Assembly (NCBI RefSeq): GCF_048773025.1
Contig: NC_133572.1
Coordinates: 6,339,001-6,403,000, forward strand
DNA: 64,000 bases
Source of the DNA: Camelus bactrianus
Lineage: Eukaryota > Chordata > Mammalia > Artiodactyla > Camelidae
Reading direction: 5' to 3'
Under the pieces are notes generated by a model. The model worked only from the letters and a program-made list of their open reading frames with translations, made no database searches and was not told the origin of the DNA. The translations under genes were made by a program, and so were the position numbers. Positions within the stretch are counted from its first letter, which is position 1; each line of letters starts with the position of its first letter. Of the stretch, positions 48,101 through 59,000 are shown one piece after another.

Positions 48101-50791
48101 AGACTGGCTATGGAACCAAGGAAAATGTTACAGGTTTTCAACTTTTTCTAAAACTTGGAATGAGAGTCAACGTGATTGTGCAAAGCTCCAGGCACATTTG
48201 CCAGTGATTCAAAATTCAAAAGAGCTGGTGAGGAATCAGAAATGGGATCTAAGTGCCCAAGGATGAATTGCTAGGCGCAATTCTAAGTGTGGGTGGTTTA
48301 TAGTCATTGCTTTTGAACATTCCTTCCCCATAATATGATTTCCATTGTTTATTAAAAAAAAAACTGTATTACTCTGAACGAAAAGATTCTTTACCATTTT
48401 ATCAATGCCTGGCACACTGCCTTACTCTATAGAAACCATCAAAATATTTTTGAATAAATGAATGGATGAATGAATGAATACACTATTTCCTCTATAGGAG
48501 TTCATACAGAAGAGTTTAAAATTGGGCCATCCTGGCTGGATTGGATTATATATGATATCTCCAGGAAAACAATGGATGTGGATAAATGAGCACCTTTTTG
48601 TGGAACAAAAACAGTAAGTACTTCTTTGAGGAGGAGGGCTGGTGGCGTACTGATGTTCCATTTACTGAAAGTTATTTTTATTTAAGGTTCTTTGCGCTCT
48701 AGTCTTTTTATTTTTTTCTTCCTTTCCTCCTTTCTTCAGAGAAATTTTTTCTCTCCTTTTTTTTCTTCCTCTCTCTCTTTTTCGCCTTTCTTCTTTGCTT
48801 TCTCTCCTTCTTTTAACATCCACTAGTTGGGATAGAAGATGTTCATTATGGCTCCTGGAAATCAGTAATTGTCGAAAAATGGTAATTATGCAAAAATTGT
48901 TAAGCTGACTTAAATCTCATTTAAAACAATATTGAGCAAATATTTTCTATATACAAAATGCAAAGATAAAAGTCACATTAAAAAACGTCTCTTGGACTGA
49001 AATCAGAAAGCATAAATTTCACGTATTGCCCTTAGAAATTTATTTTAAACTCATTGATGTCAATTTCTTCACATGTTTGAAAACAACAATGAAGCTTTGG
49101 TCACCATATTCTTGTGTGAACAACATAAGGTAATGCATGTAAGAAGGCTTTAAAATTCTTAAGTTTCAGATACATTAACATGTTCTCCATGCTTTCATTT
49201 TCATTACATGCTACATCACTAGAGCACTTGAGATGTGGCAGGTTTGGAGCAAAGACCATGGAGTGGTAGTTCCTTTCACTCTGGATATGTATCTACACCT
49301 AGATATTTCTGTTCTCCATTCATTATCATCTTTCATGAACATAAAACTCAAGTATGAAGTAATATTCATTCTTTGGACCTGCTTTGATGGCAATCTGACA
49401 AAAATTAGTAAAAAAAAAAAAACTAGGCTCTTTTTTTCTTTTATTTGGAACCCATATTAATATGGCAACATATCTCATTTTAAAAGCTGGCATTTAATTA
49501 TTTAAGGAAAATTATATAGAGATGGCTATCATAGTGTTTGTTTTTTATTTTTTTAACAATATGCAATAACCAGAAATAATAGTTAAGGAAATAGCTGTCT
49601 CCAAAAAAATTCTGTGCACACATGTTCTTAACCTTATCATGCTGCTGAAGTTAACTGAGGTATTTAACAGCCATCTAAACAGTTTTTACTTTAACTTAAA
49701 AAAAAAAAATCCCTAGTTTACTGCTTTGCAACTCTGACTGGTGTTTAAAATATCTGTCATGCAGATGGTACAGACCATGCGGTCTTTACCAAGAACTCTT
49801 TTTGACATCTAGTTGACCCTTTAAAGGGAATTATTTATGCTTCTTGTGGAAAATGAATAGATGGGAAGTGAAATTGAAACTGAATTTAGTTAGAAACTCG
49901 TGACCCGAGGTAAGGGAGAGGTAATCTAGCCTGGGCTAGGAAAGAATCAGGAGCTGGGAGACCCAGGACTTGCTGATACATGTAATTTGCGCGTCGAGAA
50001 GGAAGGAAGAATCAGGGATGCTTCTAGTCTTTGGGCTTGAGCGCCTATGGCCATGTTACTCAAAGAGAGACATCCCTGGGGGAGGGCGTGGAGGGCAAGC
50101 GAATCAAGAGAGCCTGGTGCAGTAAGTCAGAGAAAGGCAGTTATCGTGGGATGTCACTTATATGTGGGATCTAAAAAATACAAATTCTATTTACAAACCA
50201 AAAACAGACTCACAGACATAGAAACCAAACTCGTTACCCAAAGGGAAAGGGAGGGCAAGGGATAAATTAGGGGTGGGCGGTTCACAGATACGCACTACCG
50301 TATATAAAATAGATAAACAACAAGGACTTACTGTCTAGCGCAGGAAACTATATTCAATTTCTTGTAATAACATATAATGGAAAAGAATCTGAGAGGAAAA
50401 TGTATATCTGTATGTCTATGTATAACTGAATCACTTTGCTGTACACCTGAAACTAACATGGTAAATCAACTGCACTTCAATAAAAATTTAAAAAACACAA
50501 AAAGATTGTCCAAATACAATCACTGGCAATGAACTGGAAGGGTTCATTCTAACACTTCTGCAACATTTTGACTGCTGAAGAAAAGCACTTGAACAGGTTT
50601 GGCGGGGGGAAGCTTTAAGAAATACAACCCTTATTTTAAAATAAATGTTCTGAAGTCTGCCTGTTTCTCCTAGTTTTACCATGATTGGATCGATGGATAA
50701 CATGAACTGTGCTGTCATAACAAGAAGTCAAGTGTATTCTGAAGACTGTGACTCCAAATTTAATGGCATTTGCCAGAGAGATGCTGTCTGA
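36278..50791 (+). CDS. KLRF2: KLRF2 (NKp65), killer cell lectin-like receptor F2, complete
   Basis: Type II NK-type activating receptor whose human form binds KACL (CLEC2A) with high affinity. Coding exons: 36278-36341, 39537-39635, 44528-44575, 48079-48227, 48498-48613, 50674-50791. They total 594 nt for 197 aa (human about 207), with phases 1,1,1,0,2 as in KLRF1. The tail begins MENEDGYMMLKNHFKSRK, with Tyr7 in an EDGYxxL hemITAM. The membrane segment is about 31-51 (CLLLVFGCIGILIFITAVIG). The stalk is short (55-75), with an NIT sequon. The lectin-like domain is 76-193, with CPEDWLWNQGKCYRFSTFSK, GWIGLYMISPGKQWMWINEH and CDSKFNGICQRDAV. The stop comes about ten residues before the human end, trimming the tail after ICQRDA. 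The gene diverges from CLEC2B and converges on CLEC2A. No internal break is seen. Confidence 0.96.
36829..36852 (+). repeat. (CA)n microsatellite
   Basis: Short CA run after TATATATA, in KLRF2 intron 1. Confidence 0.9.
36860..39536. other. KLRF2 intron 1, mostly unrecognised
   Basis: No mobile element was assigned. 39055-39190 and 39290-39410 are strongly AT-rich with AAATAAA-type repeats. Several short open frames lack splice sites and domain signals. Confidence 0.4.
39537..39635 (+). CDS. KLRF2: KLRF2 coding exon 2 (transmembrane)
   Basis: Acceptor catttcag|ATGTCC, donor TGGT|gtgagt, 99 nt, phase 1 to 1. Encodes DVPLYLQYHC and a hydrophobic segment of about 20 residues. Confidence 0.94.
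41211..41302 (+). repeat. (GATA)n / (GATG)n tetranucleotide array
   Basis: GGAT units pass into about 18 GATA units, with one AAAT interruption; probably length-polymorphic. Confidence 0.97.
42675..42719 (+). repeat. (AAAAAC)n repeat inside L1
   Basis: Repeated acaaaa units inserted in the old ORF2 sequence. Confidence 0.85.
44528..44575 (+). CDS. KLRF2: KLRF2 coding exon 3 (short stalk)
   Basis: Only 48 nt: acceptor agtgcag|TTAAA, donor GCAG|gtaat. Encodes KKMDFSQKENITSLA; the human counterpart is KKMDFSQNVNVSSLS. It is one third the length of the KLRF1 stalk exon. Confidence 0.93.
44726..45188 (+). mobile_element. MLT2-type ERVL solo LTR, sense
   Basis: tgttaattttgtgtgtgaac, ttggctgggcagtgcatagt, ccaatcagttgaaggtctta, gcaacatcagctcttccctg, with a (CA)n at 45109-45141 near its 3' end. 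Old solo LTR 150 bp downstream of KLRF2 exon 3. Same family as the antisense copy at 35142. Confidence 0.88.
45229..45372 (+). mobile_element. MIR SINE
   Basis: aaacatgggccatgaagcca, tgactttgggagagttggat, tcatctgtaaattgagggag follow the MIR consensus. Confidence 0.72.
45380..45650. mobile_element. Old L1-type 3'UTR fragment
   Basis: agtagagagaattatataat, aatctccatgtgcttttcaa, aacataatcacaatatcact match a common old mammalian 3'UTR-type repeat. Confidence 0.4.
45655..46310 (-). mobile_element. Old LTR-type (MaLR-like) repeat, antisense
   Basis: ctagttttctcttgatgtat, aacaaattgccacacactta, ggactgagatcacagctttc, tttcctgctggctgtcacac follow a mammalian LTR-type repeat in reverse. Subfamily not assigned. 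Confidence 0.45.
46311..47369. other. KLRF2 intron 3, nothing assigned
   Basis: AT-rich sequence with no repeat or exon recognised. Confidence 0.4.
47370..47700 (+). mobile_element. L2 3' fragment
   Basis: Follows the L2 plan: cagtcagatagatatggaga, tgagtgctatgacttttaga, aggctaaggcagcagtgtga. Confidence 0.45.
48079..48227 (+). CDS. KLRF2: KLRF2 coding exon 4 (lectin-like domain, first part)
   Basis: Acceptor ccttcag|GAAAT, donor GAGCTG|gtgagg. Encodes CPEDWLWNQGKCYRFSTFSK and TWNESQRDCAKLQAHLPVIQ. The next intron is only 270 bp, comparable to the 412 bp KLRF1 intron 4. Confidence 0.96.
48498..48613 (+). CDS. KLRF2: KLRF2 coding exon 5 (lectin-like domain, middle)
   Basis: Acceptor cctctatag|GAGTTC, donor AAAACA|gtaagt, phase 0 to 2. 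Encodes EFIQKSLKLGHPGWIGLY and QWMWINEHLFVEQ, the human WMWIDEH region. Confidence 0.95.
48700..48815 (+). repeat. Polypyrimidine tract in KLRF2 intron 5
   Basis: About 115 bases almost wholly C/T on the plus strand, broken by a single cagagaaa. Confidence 0.85.
48816..50144. other. KLRF2 intron 5, nothing assigned
   Basis: No mobile element or exon recognised. 49890-50110 is more GC-rich than its surroundings and contains a CpG-bearing gcgcgtcgag near 49988. Confidence 0.4.
50145..50500 (+). mobile_element. 5'-truncated L1 3' end
   Basis: gatgtcacttatatgtggga, aaaacagactcacagacata, gtacacctgaaactaacatg, cttcaataaaaatttaaaaa: artiodactyl L1 3' end. It finishes 175 bp before KLRF2 exon 6. 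Confidence 0.9.
50674..50791 (+). CDS. KLRF2: KLRF2 coding exon 6 (lectin-like domain, end, stop)
   Basis: Acceptor ctcctag|TTTTAC. Encodes MNCAVITRSQVYSEDC and CDSKFNGICQRDAV, then TGA. Confidence 0.95.
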
Positions 50792-50893
50792 ACAACAAAA
50801 GCAGATCTGTGCATTTAAAGAATCAGAAGAAATATGTGTGGATGTTAACAGTGCCAATTTTTTCCATTAGTGGAATATAATTTTTTTAGTACA

Positions 50894-50899
50894 AATAAA
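50894..50899 (+). terminator. KLRF2: KLRF2 polyadenylation signal
   Basis: Canonical AATAAA about 100 bases after the KLRF2 stop codon, followed by a T-rich stretch; the likely mRNA 3' end signal. Confidence 0.7.
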
Positions 50900-50957
50900 G
50901 TTTTTTCAAGTATTCCTAACCAGATATAATACTTCAAAGGCAGAAAATACAATAATT

Positions 50958-51030
50958 TACTTTTAAACTACAAAACATAACCTACTTTTAAACTACAAAA
51001 CATAACTTACTTTTAAACTACAAAACATTA
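50958..51030 (+). repeat. 25-bp minisatellite, three copies
   Basis: The unit tacttttaaactacaaaaca plus taac(c/t) starts at 50958, 50983 and 51008, almost identical in each copy. It lies just past the KLRF2 polyadenylation signal. Confidence 0.95.
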
Positions 51031-52848
51031 TTCCCTATTGCTTCAGTGTCTAAAAAAATCATTAATCTTCCAATCCTGCCTATTCCTTATGTGTGTTGTG
51101 TTCCTTGAGTTCTAGCTCTTTATGTGCATTTGGTGAAATAATAGATGAGGTACAGAGATATAGTTATGCAATTTTTTTCCTTCTTGGTAGGCTTTTTCCC
51201 TTAGTTAATTGTTTTCAATTTTTATTAAAAAAAATCAAACCTTCAACTGGTTAAAAAAATGTACTCAGACGTTGTAAGCATGAACTGTCTATTTGAAGTA
51301 ATATACAATCTTGTATTTAATGTGATTCCACAATTCATTCCTTTTTAATCAAGTTTATATTTAAATATTATTATATTTGAGAACAGTCACACTTCCTTAG
51401 TTTTCTAACTACAATTCTATTCAAAGTAAAGTTTCTTATTTTCCTCTCATTTATTTAAAACTCTCTCAAATTTCAAAATAAATGAAACACTATGTCAGTG
51501 AGGTAGTAATTTAACTCCATCAAAAATTCCATTTGTAGTTCATGCTAAGCCACCAGGAATTTATATCCTAGTATGTGTGAATCAAAGGAAAACAAGGGAT
51601 AGATTATTCTAAGCAATTAAAATTAATTTGTGACGATGAACCAACAATGAAAGTAAAACTTATGAGTCAAGTGAAACCTGAACTGAAACTGAGCCAATAG
51701 TTAATACATCAAACTGTAATATACAATGGTGTTTAAAATTCATAGTTCCCAGTTTTCTTGGTGACAACATGCTGAACAGACAATATATGCCCATGCTTGA
51801 TTGCATGCTGATATTTGCCAAGTATTTGCCCATATATAGTACTGGCGAAAACATTTATGGGTGGGGTTCACAAGTCTCCTTTTTCATTTATCAGAAAGTT
51901 CCATCTGCAGTAATTTAGGAAGCAAGCCTCCACTAAAGATACGGGAGAAGGACTTGTTTGTGTGCTTCTGTGTGTTTACCCTGTAGGCTAGATAATCCCT
52001 TTTTCTTTAGTTTCTCTGTCTACTAAATGTCTCTCTATTCACTTACACTCACATTTCCTTCTGCAGTCAGAGCTTACAGTTACGTGGGGAAGAAATGAAA
52101 CTTAAGCTAACATAACAAGGGCCGATTTGATATAATTTCCCCACACCGTGAAGATTTTCAATTTTGTGACACATCCAAGGAGGCTTCGTAAGCCTTATCT
52201 CCTTGTCCTCACATGGGGAATTGAATTTTTTTCCAATAATCTATTGTTTTAATCACATTTAGTGTTATTATTCCAGTTTATAGTCTACAATCTAAGCTTT
52301 GTAACTTTAATATATAATTCTGATCATTTATCTGTGGCTATTACTTAGTTAGAGTTTCTCCTGGTGGTTTTTCCCTTATTTTTAAGATATTGTTGAAATA
52401 CATGACTGTTCATAGGTGATTCTTTTGTAACATTTCTTTAAACCAAAGTGACTGGGGTTAGTATTTTGTCATATTTACCCATATAAAGCACATATATTTC
52501 TCTAAATTTTCAGCTGTAGGTGTTGGCTGGCCTATCAATATAGATACCTTTAAATTGACCATAACCATCCTTGCGGTAAAGGCCATCTCATTTGTTCACT
52601 GCTAACAGAAGTTTCCTGACCTGAGCTCATAGTGAGCAGTTGTGTCTTTTTTTTTTTTTTCAAGCTTTATTTTTTCCTTTTTTTTAACAATTTTTTTATT
52701 GAGTTATAGTCATTTGCGGTTATGTCTTGAATTGATGAGGTTCTACCTATAACCATTCATTCATTCAACAATTTTTAGTTCCTTTGTTTAATACCTGCAA
52801 AACTCTGATGTCCACCAGAAACCAATGCGACATTGTAAATCACCAATG
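51031..52848. other. Intergenic KLRF2-CLEC2A (tail to tail), nothing assigned
   Basis: AT-rich DNA. A short antisense L1-like start (tttttttattgagttatagt) lies near 52690. No exon was seen. Confidence 0.4.
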
Positions 52849-52854
52849 TTTATT
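52849..52854 (-). terminator. CLEC2A: CLEC2A polyadenylation signal candidate
   Basis: AATAAA on the minus strand 50 bases beyond the CLEC2A stop codon. Confidence 0.6.
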
Positions 52855-52903
52855 AAATAAAGTTTATACTCTAGCCCTCTCCTTCATGTTTGAAATACGC
52901 AAT

Positions 52904-53039
52904 TCATTTTCCAGTTTTTTTTTCCTTCATTAAAAATCTGGATTTGCTACAAATCCACTTGATATCAATAAATCCCCTGGAACTAGAAACTCCATCGGTG
53001 TTCAGCAAAGCAAACAGTCCATTCCCGCTAATTTCAAAC
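52904..53039 (-). CDS. CLEC2A: CLEC2A exon 5 (lectin-like domain, end, stop)
   Basis: Acceptor tttcttttcag|GTTTG. Encodes FEISGNGLFALLNTDGVSSS, RGFIDIKWICSKSRFL and a Lys-rich end (MKEKKTGK), then TGA. Confidence 0.95.
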
Positions 53040-56000
53040 CTGAAAAGAAACCATTTAAATCAGTTTAGGAAACACCTACAGCTGTAATCAAAAATCAGAT
53101 TAAGAACTGAGTAATTTGAAACATTTTATACAAAACACGACGCTTCATCACTTCACTGAGCCCATCACCATATTCTACCCTCAAAATGTCTGGTACATTA
53201 AAGGAATATAAGACAGAACATAGGTATTTAATAGTATTATAATTATTAGCATAATCTGCAACTTTATTAGAACAGTAGGCAGAAAGGCAGAAATATAAAT
53301 AGACATGGATAAATCACAGACATAAATATGTCTATATATCTACATTTATCTATGTCTATTTCTATTGAGAGAAAGAGTGTTTCTAAATATAAAGATCTAT
53401 GGAATTTTTTTAAAGCTGTTTCCTGGCATATTACCTGCTGTATTTTTAGCCGATGTTCCTTTTTGAAAGTAAGAAACATTTATATTCATCTGGTACTTTA
53501 GAAATATACTGAGATAGAAGCCAAATAGACTAATTATAATAGTTGGTTAATTTGTCCTGCTGATGACCAAATTTTTTATTTTTTTTATAAGTGTAATTTG
53601 TCCCGTCTTACAGATTTCTAAGTTTATTGTCATTTTTTATCTAGCACTTAATGAAATATTAAGGAAAGAAGACATGGATACAAAAGAAAATTCATACAGC
53701 TCTTGTTTTCAAATAAAAAAGTGTATAAGACAGGAAACAACATTCACTCAAGAAATGATTACATTAATAAATAATATTGCTTACAATGAGCAACTGTAAA
53801 GTCAAAGACAACTATATGGCCTCTAACTCTTAAAAGAAAAAAGAGATTTGCATAAATTTAGTTAAAAAAAGGTGCAAATAATACATAGGGTTTGGCTTTG
53901 GATTTGCAGAATAGTTGAATTTGAATTAACAAAAGGAGAGTTTATTAGGAAGAGCATGGTGATAAAAACAAGACACAAAAACAAAAACAAAAAAAAAAAA
54001 AAGAAAATTTCACTGTATGTCATATAACAACACAGAAGGAAGGTGAGTTGTTCTAGGATATGTTTCAGTGTGAGAGAACCCGTGTCACAGGGTGGAAACT
54101 GAGGGAGGTAATGACATATAGAAAATAGGAAAATTTATTTATAATAATACAACTCAAAATGACTTAATTTTTTTTATCCAGCAGCAGAGTAAAACGTTTC
54201 CTACTAAATTTGAATCTCACCAGGCATTGAATGTAGTGCCATTTGTCCATCTCCAAGACTCTCCCAGTGCTCTGCTCAGTCCAATCCAGTGCATAGAAGT
54301 TCCTGTGCACATCTTCAAAAATTTCTTTCACAAAAATCAGAGAATTCTCCATTACTTGATATTTTAGAGCCCATTGCTGAACATGCTTTTCACTCCAACC
54401 ATCCCACCTTTTATGATTTAGACCTTAATCTGTATGCCCTAATGCTGCCATAGCAACAAAAAGCAGACAGTGATGTTCAGGTTAGTTTTATCAGAACGAT
54501 TTTCACTTTGCTTTTTAACTTCTTAAACATCTCTAAGTAATAGAGTGACTTTCATCAGGTCATTGGAACTCTCTGAGCTACAATGTCTTGAATTACTGTT
54601 CAAGGTAATTTCTAGCACTCAAATGAGAAACTGATGAGAAAAATATATTTGACATCCTTTCCTTCAAATTCTAATGCATAAAGCATCAGTATGCTTTAGT
54701 CACAGAGTGAATGATAAAGACTCTGAATCGACAGGATGTTTTATCTGGATGACAAAATCAGGAGCTGATGAGTTCTCTAAGAGTGACAGAGAACTACTGC
54801 TTATATCTTGTTCTGTGCACAGTTCCTCGCCCAAAAATCTTCCAGGGGAAGAGGGGTTTAATGGTATAAATACTGTTATAATAAGAAAACTCAGTCAGAA
54901 ACTACTCTGAGCAGATATCAGAATAAAAATGTCATTGCTGAATGATTTCACTTACATGTGGAATCTAATAACCAAAACAAGTTATCAAACATAACAAAAC
55001 ACAAACAGAGTCTTAGATACAGAGACCAAGCAGGTGGTTGCCAGAAGGGTGAGGGATGGGGAGAGGAGAGAAACAGTTGAGATTGAGGTACAAACTTCCA
55101 CCTGCAAAATAAAGTCCACAGGTATGAAACGTACAGAGTGAGGAATATTCTCAGTAACCACGTAATGTCTTTGGATGGTGACATATCTAACTAGACTTAT
55201 CCTGGTGACCATTTTGAAAGGTGTAGAAACACCAAATCACTCTGTTGTGTAACGGGAACTAACATGTTGCAGGTCAATTATACTTCAAAAACGAACGAAC
55301 GAACGAACGAACGAACAAACTCATCGAAAAAGAGATCAGATGTGTGGTTACCAGAGGCGGGGATGCGGGGAGGAGTAACTGGACGAAGGTAGTCAAACTT
55401 CCAGTTACAAGATCAATAAATACTAGGGATGTAATGTACAATGTGATAAGTCTGTTGTGTATGAAAGTTGTTAAGAGAGTAAATGCTAAGAGTTCTCATC
55501 ACAAGGAAAAAGATGGCTATTTCTGTAATTTTGTGTCTATAGGAGAGGATGGATGTTCACTAAACTTACTGTGACAATCATTTCATGATACATGTAAGTG
55601 AAATCATTATCCCATACACCTTAAACTTATACAATTATATTGCAATAAAACTGGAAGAAAAAATAGAATGTTATTGCCATTGCATATTTTCTCGTATAAT
55701 CAGAAATCTAACTTCTGGGTGAACATGAGTTACTGTAATAAAATACATTGAGCACCATCATTCCACAGTCATTCCTCTACCAGCTCCTTGCTATTGGACC
55801 ACAAACCTATTAGTCAGCTTTTCTTTACATACAAACAGAGCTCTCCCTCACCCTGTGCCCCTGGAGTCCATGTCCCTCTTTCTTTGCCCTGTTTACTTCT
55901 TCCATCGACTGCCTCACTTTCTTCAAATCGTGCATACTTCCCTCCAATCCTCCTCTCTAAATTCCAAGAGCCAAATCTTTTTTTGTTTTGTTTCATTTTT

Positions 56001-59000
56001 TCCAGGCTATTCTTGGCAGAATGCAAATGGGAAGTTATTAAAAAGTATTTAGCAACTTAAGAACATTGAACAAAGACATTTAGCTATATAAACCATACGC
56101 ATTGTGACTAAGGACATAACATCACTAGCTAACTTGCCAGGGTTCAAATCTCACTTCAATAATTGATGGCCGTGTGACAACACCTGGATGGCATCCATCT
56201 CTGTCTCACTTTCCTTATCTTTAAAACAAAGACATTTAAATGTCGACTTCATAGACATTGGTTGAAGATTACCGGAGTTTTCATAGTTACAGTGCCTAAA
56301 ACACTGTGTGGCATATGTTACTGTAAGGGAGCAAAATGTGTGTCCCCCCAAAATGTGTCTCTTTGGCATGAGGATTATTTTAGGCTGATTATATTTAGGA
56401 AAGAGAGGAGTGGAGAAGTCTTTGTTTTTACTTCCTGCTTAACTGCCTAAAAGCATTTAGACAAAGGGCCAGGTCCAGGAAGGGCACTGTCACCAGGGAT
56501 ATCTGCAGGGAATAAAGCTCTGTGCGGTGGGGGATCTCAGCGGGACCTGGATACCAAAGTCCTCTCCGTGTCCCCTCGTCCCTGCCTGGCATAGCAAACA
56601 TTTGTCTTTCCGTCTCCATGTGAATTGCTTTCTTCCTCTTTGAAATCCCAAACCCCCTACCCTCTTCCTTTTCCTTCAGGTGACATATAAGCTTCCTTTG
56701 TCTAACTCATCCTGGGGTCTCATTTTCCCATGGAGCCCCCATATGTATGTAATTCAATTTGATTTTCTCCTGTTAATCTGCCTCACGTCAATTTAATTCT
56801 TAGACCAGCCAGAAGAACCTAGAAGGGTAAAGGATATTTTGTTTTTCTCTCCAACATTATCGTAAGAGTATTAGATTTTATCATTTCTATTCTCTCTTTG
56901 TACAAACTTAAGTTCTGAAATGATTGAAAACATTCCCCTTTTCTTACCATATCCTCTGGTGTATCAATCTGAGCAAGTTCTGATCTCTGTGAACTGCAAA
57001 ATCTTTTACTAGCTGTCCAATTTCTGGTTTCTTCCGAAAAATAGAAACACTTGTCTTTTGCACCAATCCATTTCTCTGGACATTCCATAGCTTGGGGATA
57101 TTTGGAAAATTTTGTAAATAATACTGAAAACAGAAAGAAAAGATCGAATAAGAAAAATCAGTTAAAAAGTATTTCTCTACTGATCCTAGTGGATCAATTT
57201 TAGTTTTTTACTTTCCTGATTTGGGGCCTGTAAAATTAGCTTCCCTCATGGAATGATGAATGAATTCAATTCCTCTGTCCATAAGGAAGACCATTTAGAG
57301 GTCAAGCAGTCTGTACTTTGTTCTATTTTCCTGGCTTCTATTTTGAGAAATGGAACTGCTAACCTCTCATGATCTATATTGACATCTTACCAAAACCAAT
57401 GCGTAAGATTTAGAATTCAAGGAAGACATCTGGAAACATGAATATAAATTAGTTCTTGAAGACCAGAGTAAGAAATAAATGCTTACTTTTACCTCAAAGA
57501 ACTGAAAAGATCAAAGATAGGAGAGGACAGCCAAGCTGGGAAAGTGAAACTTACCCTAAATGACAAGTCATTGACATACGAGTCAGTGAAACATTCGTTC
57601 TACTTCACCGATATTTAGTATCAAAGAAGCTGCAATAATGATGAATTTATTTCTATGTATATTGCTTGGAGAATTTACTGTTTCAGGGTTTTAGCTTGGT
57701 GCTGAGTGATCAGAATAAAGTCCCTCCTTTCCAAATGTTTAAAGGCAAGAATTATAACAAGTAAGGAACCAAGTCAATGTGTATACGCAGGGCCAACTCC
57801 AAAGCTGCCTCTCGTCACTTTTTCTTGTCTGTAATGCTCGGAAATGGATCCAGGCAACCACGAACAGGTAATGAAACACATTGTGCTTCAACATTTGTTT
57901 TTCAGCTAATCAACTAATGAATGAATGTAAGTACTTCTTAGAGAGACCCTTCCTATAAATATTTGACTTCCAGGTGTCTTAAATAATCCACAGCATTGAG
58001 CTCCCAGAACCCCGGAGTGACAGAAGAGGCTGAGAGCAGGAAGAGTTTCAGCACCCTTGCGAATGACAAAGGAAACAAGAATCCAGGGTGTTAAGCATTA
58101 GTCCAGCTTCAGAGCTAAATCAAGCAAAAAAGGCAGATGGAAAGTCAACTTCTGAGGACTATGAGGCCGTGGCTCAGAAATGAAAACCTATCTTTAAATT
58201 CTTTTCACAATGTAAACCCATAATGCCCGGAGGAAAATTAAAACATCTTCATTTTTACAAATCTACTCCAACAGAGGAAATCTTGCAACCAATCACTTGT
58301 GGCCTTCTTTCTCTTTTTTTCTTTCAACATAACGTGATAGAGATAAAACAAATCCTTCATAGAGCAACTTTTAGTAATATAACTTACTCTTGATCCAAAA
58401 GAAACTTAAAAAATTTTGCAATTATAGAAGCAGTGTTGCACAGTGGTTAAAATAGCAGGAATTAGAGAAATAGAAACTTAGCAGACAAGCCTCAGGTCTG
58501 GCTCTGGAATTTCTTTTTTGTGAGGCAACTGATTCACTCTGGCCTCTATTTCTTTGACTGTAAATGGATTTTGTAACTATATCTGTTTCATATCTTGTGA
58601 GAATTAAACACAAATAATAAAGCATAGCGTGTTTAACATGAGCTCTTTAACTCACACAAAATACTCTCAAATTTTAAAAAATAGCTATTGCTCTTGCTAT
58701 CTGCTGGTCATCTGAGAATTTACGACTATTTTAGTCGAAGATCAAGACATCCTATAAAGTCATGACTGAATTCCGAGAGTATTTTTAATAGAAGCAAAGA
58801 GTATAGTGAAAGCTGCCAAACTGGTAGGACACAAGTCTCTACAAACCCCTTTATTACCTCAGAATTGAGGCATTCAGAATTGAGATTGAGATACAGATAT
58901 TTAGACCTGCTGGCCATGAAGAACCGGAGAAAGTTTGTAAGTTAAGCCACTCACCTGTTAGAAGAATGACCACTGTAATACTCAGAGCACACACACAGCA

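Noticed and set aside
54164-54352. Minus-strand open frame MENSLIFVKEIFEDV
   Set aside because: It is an out-of-phase reading over CLEC2A exon 4; the frame giving MHWIGLS is the real one.
58726-58917. Minus-strand open frame starting MASRSKYLYLNLN with tyrosine motifs and a possible GAG|gtaata donor, considered as CLEC2A exon 1
   Set aside because: It lies between exons 2 and 3 of CLEC2A and ends in phase 0, while exon 3 needs phase 1; joining it would shift the lectin-domain frame.
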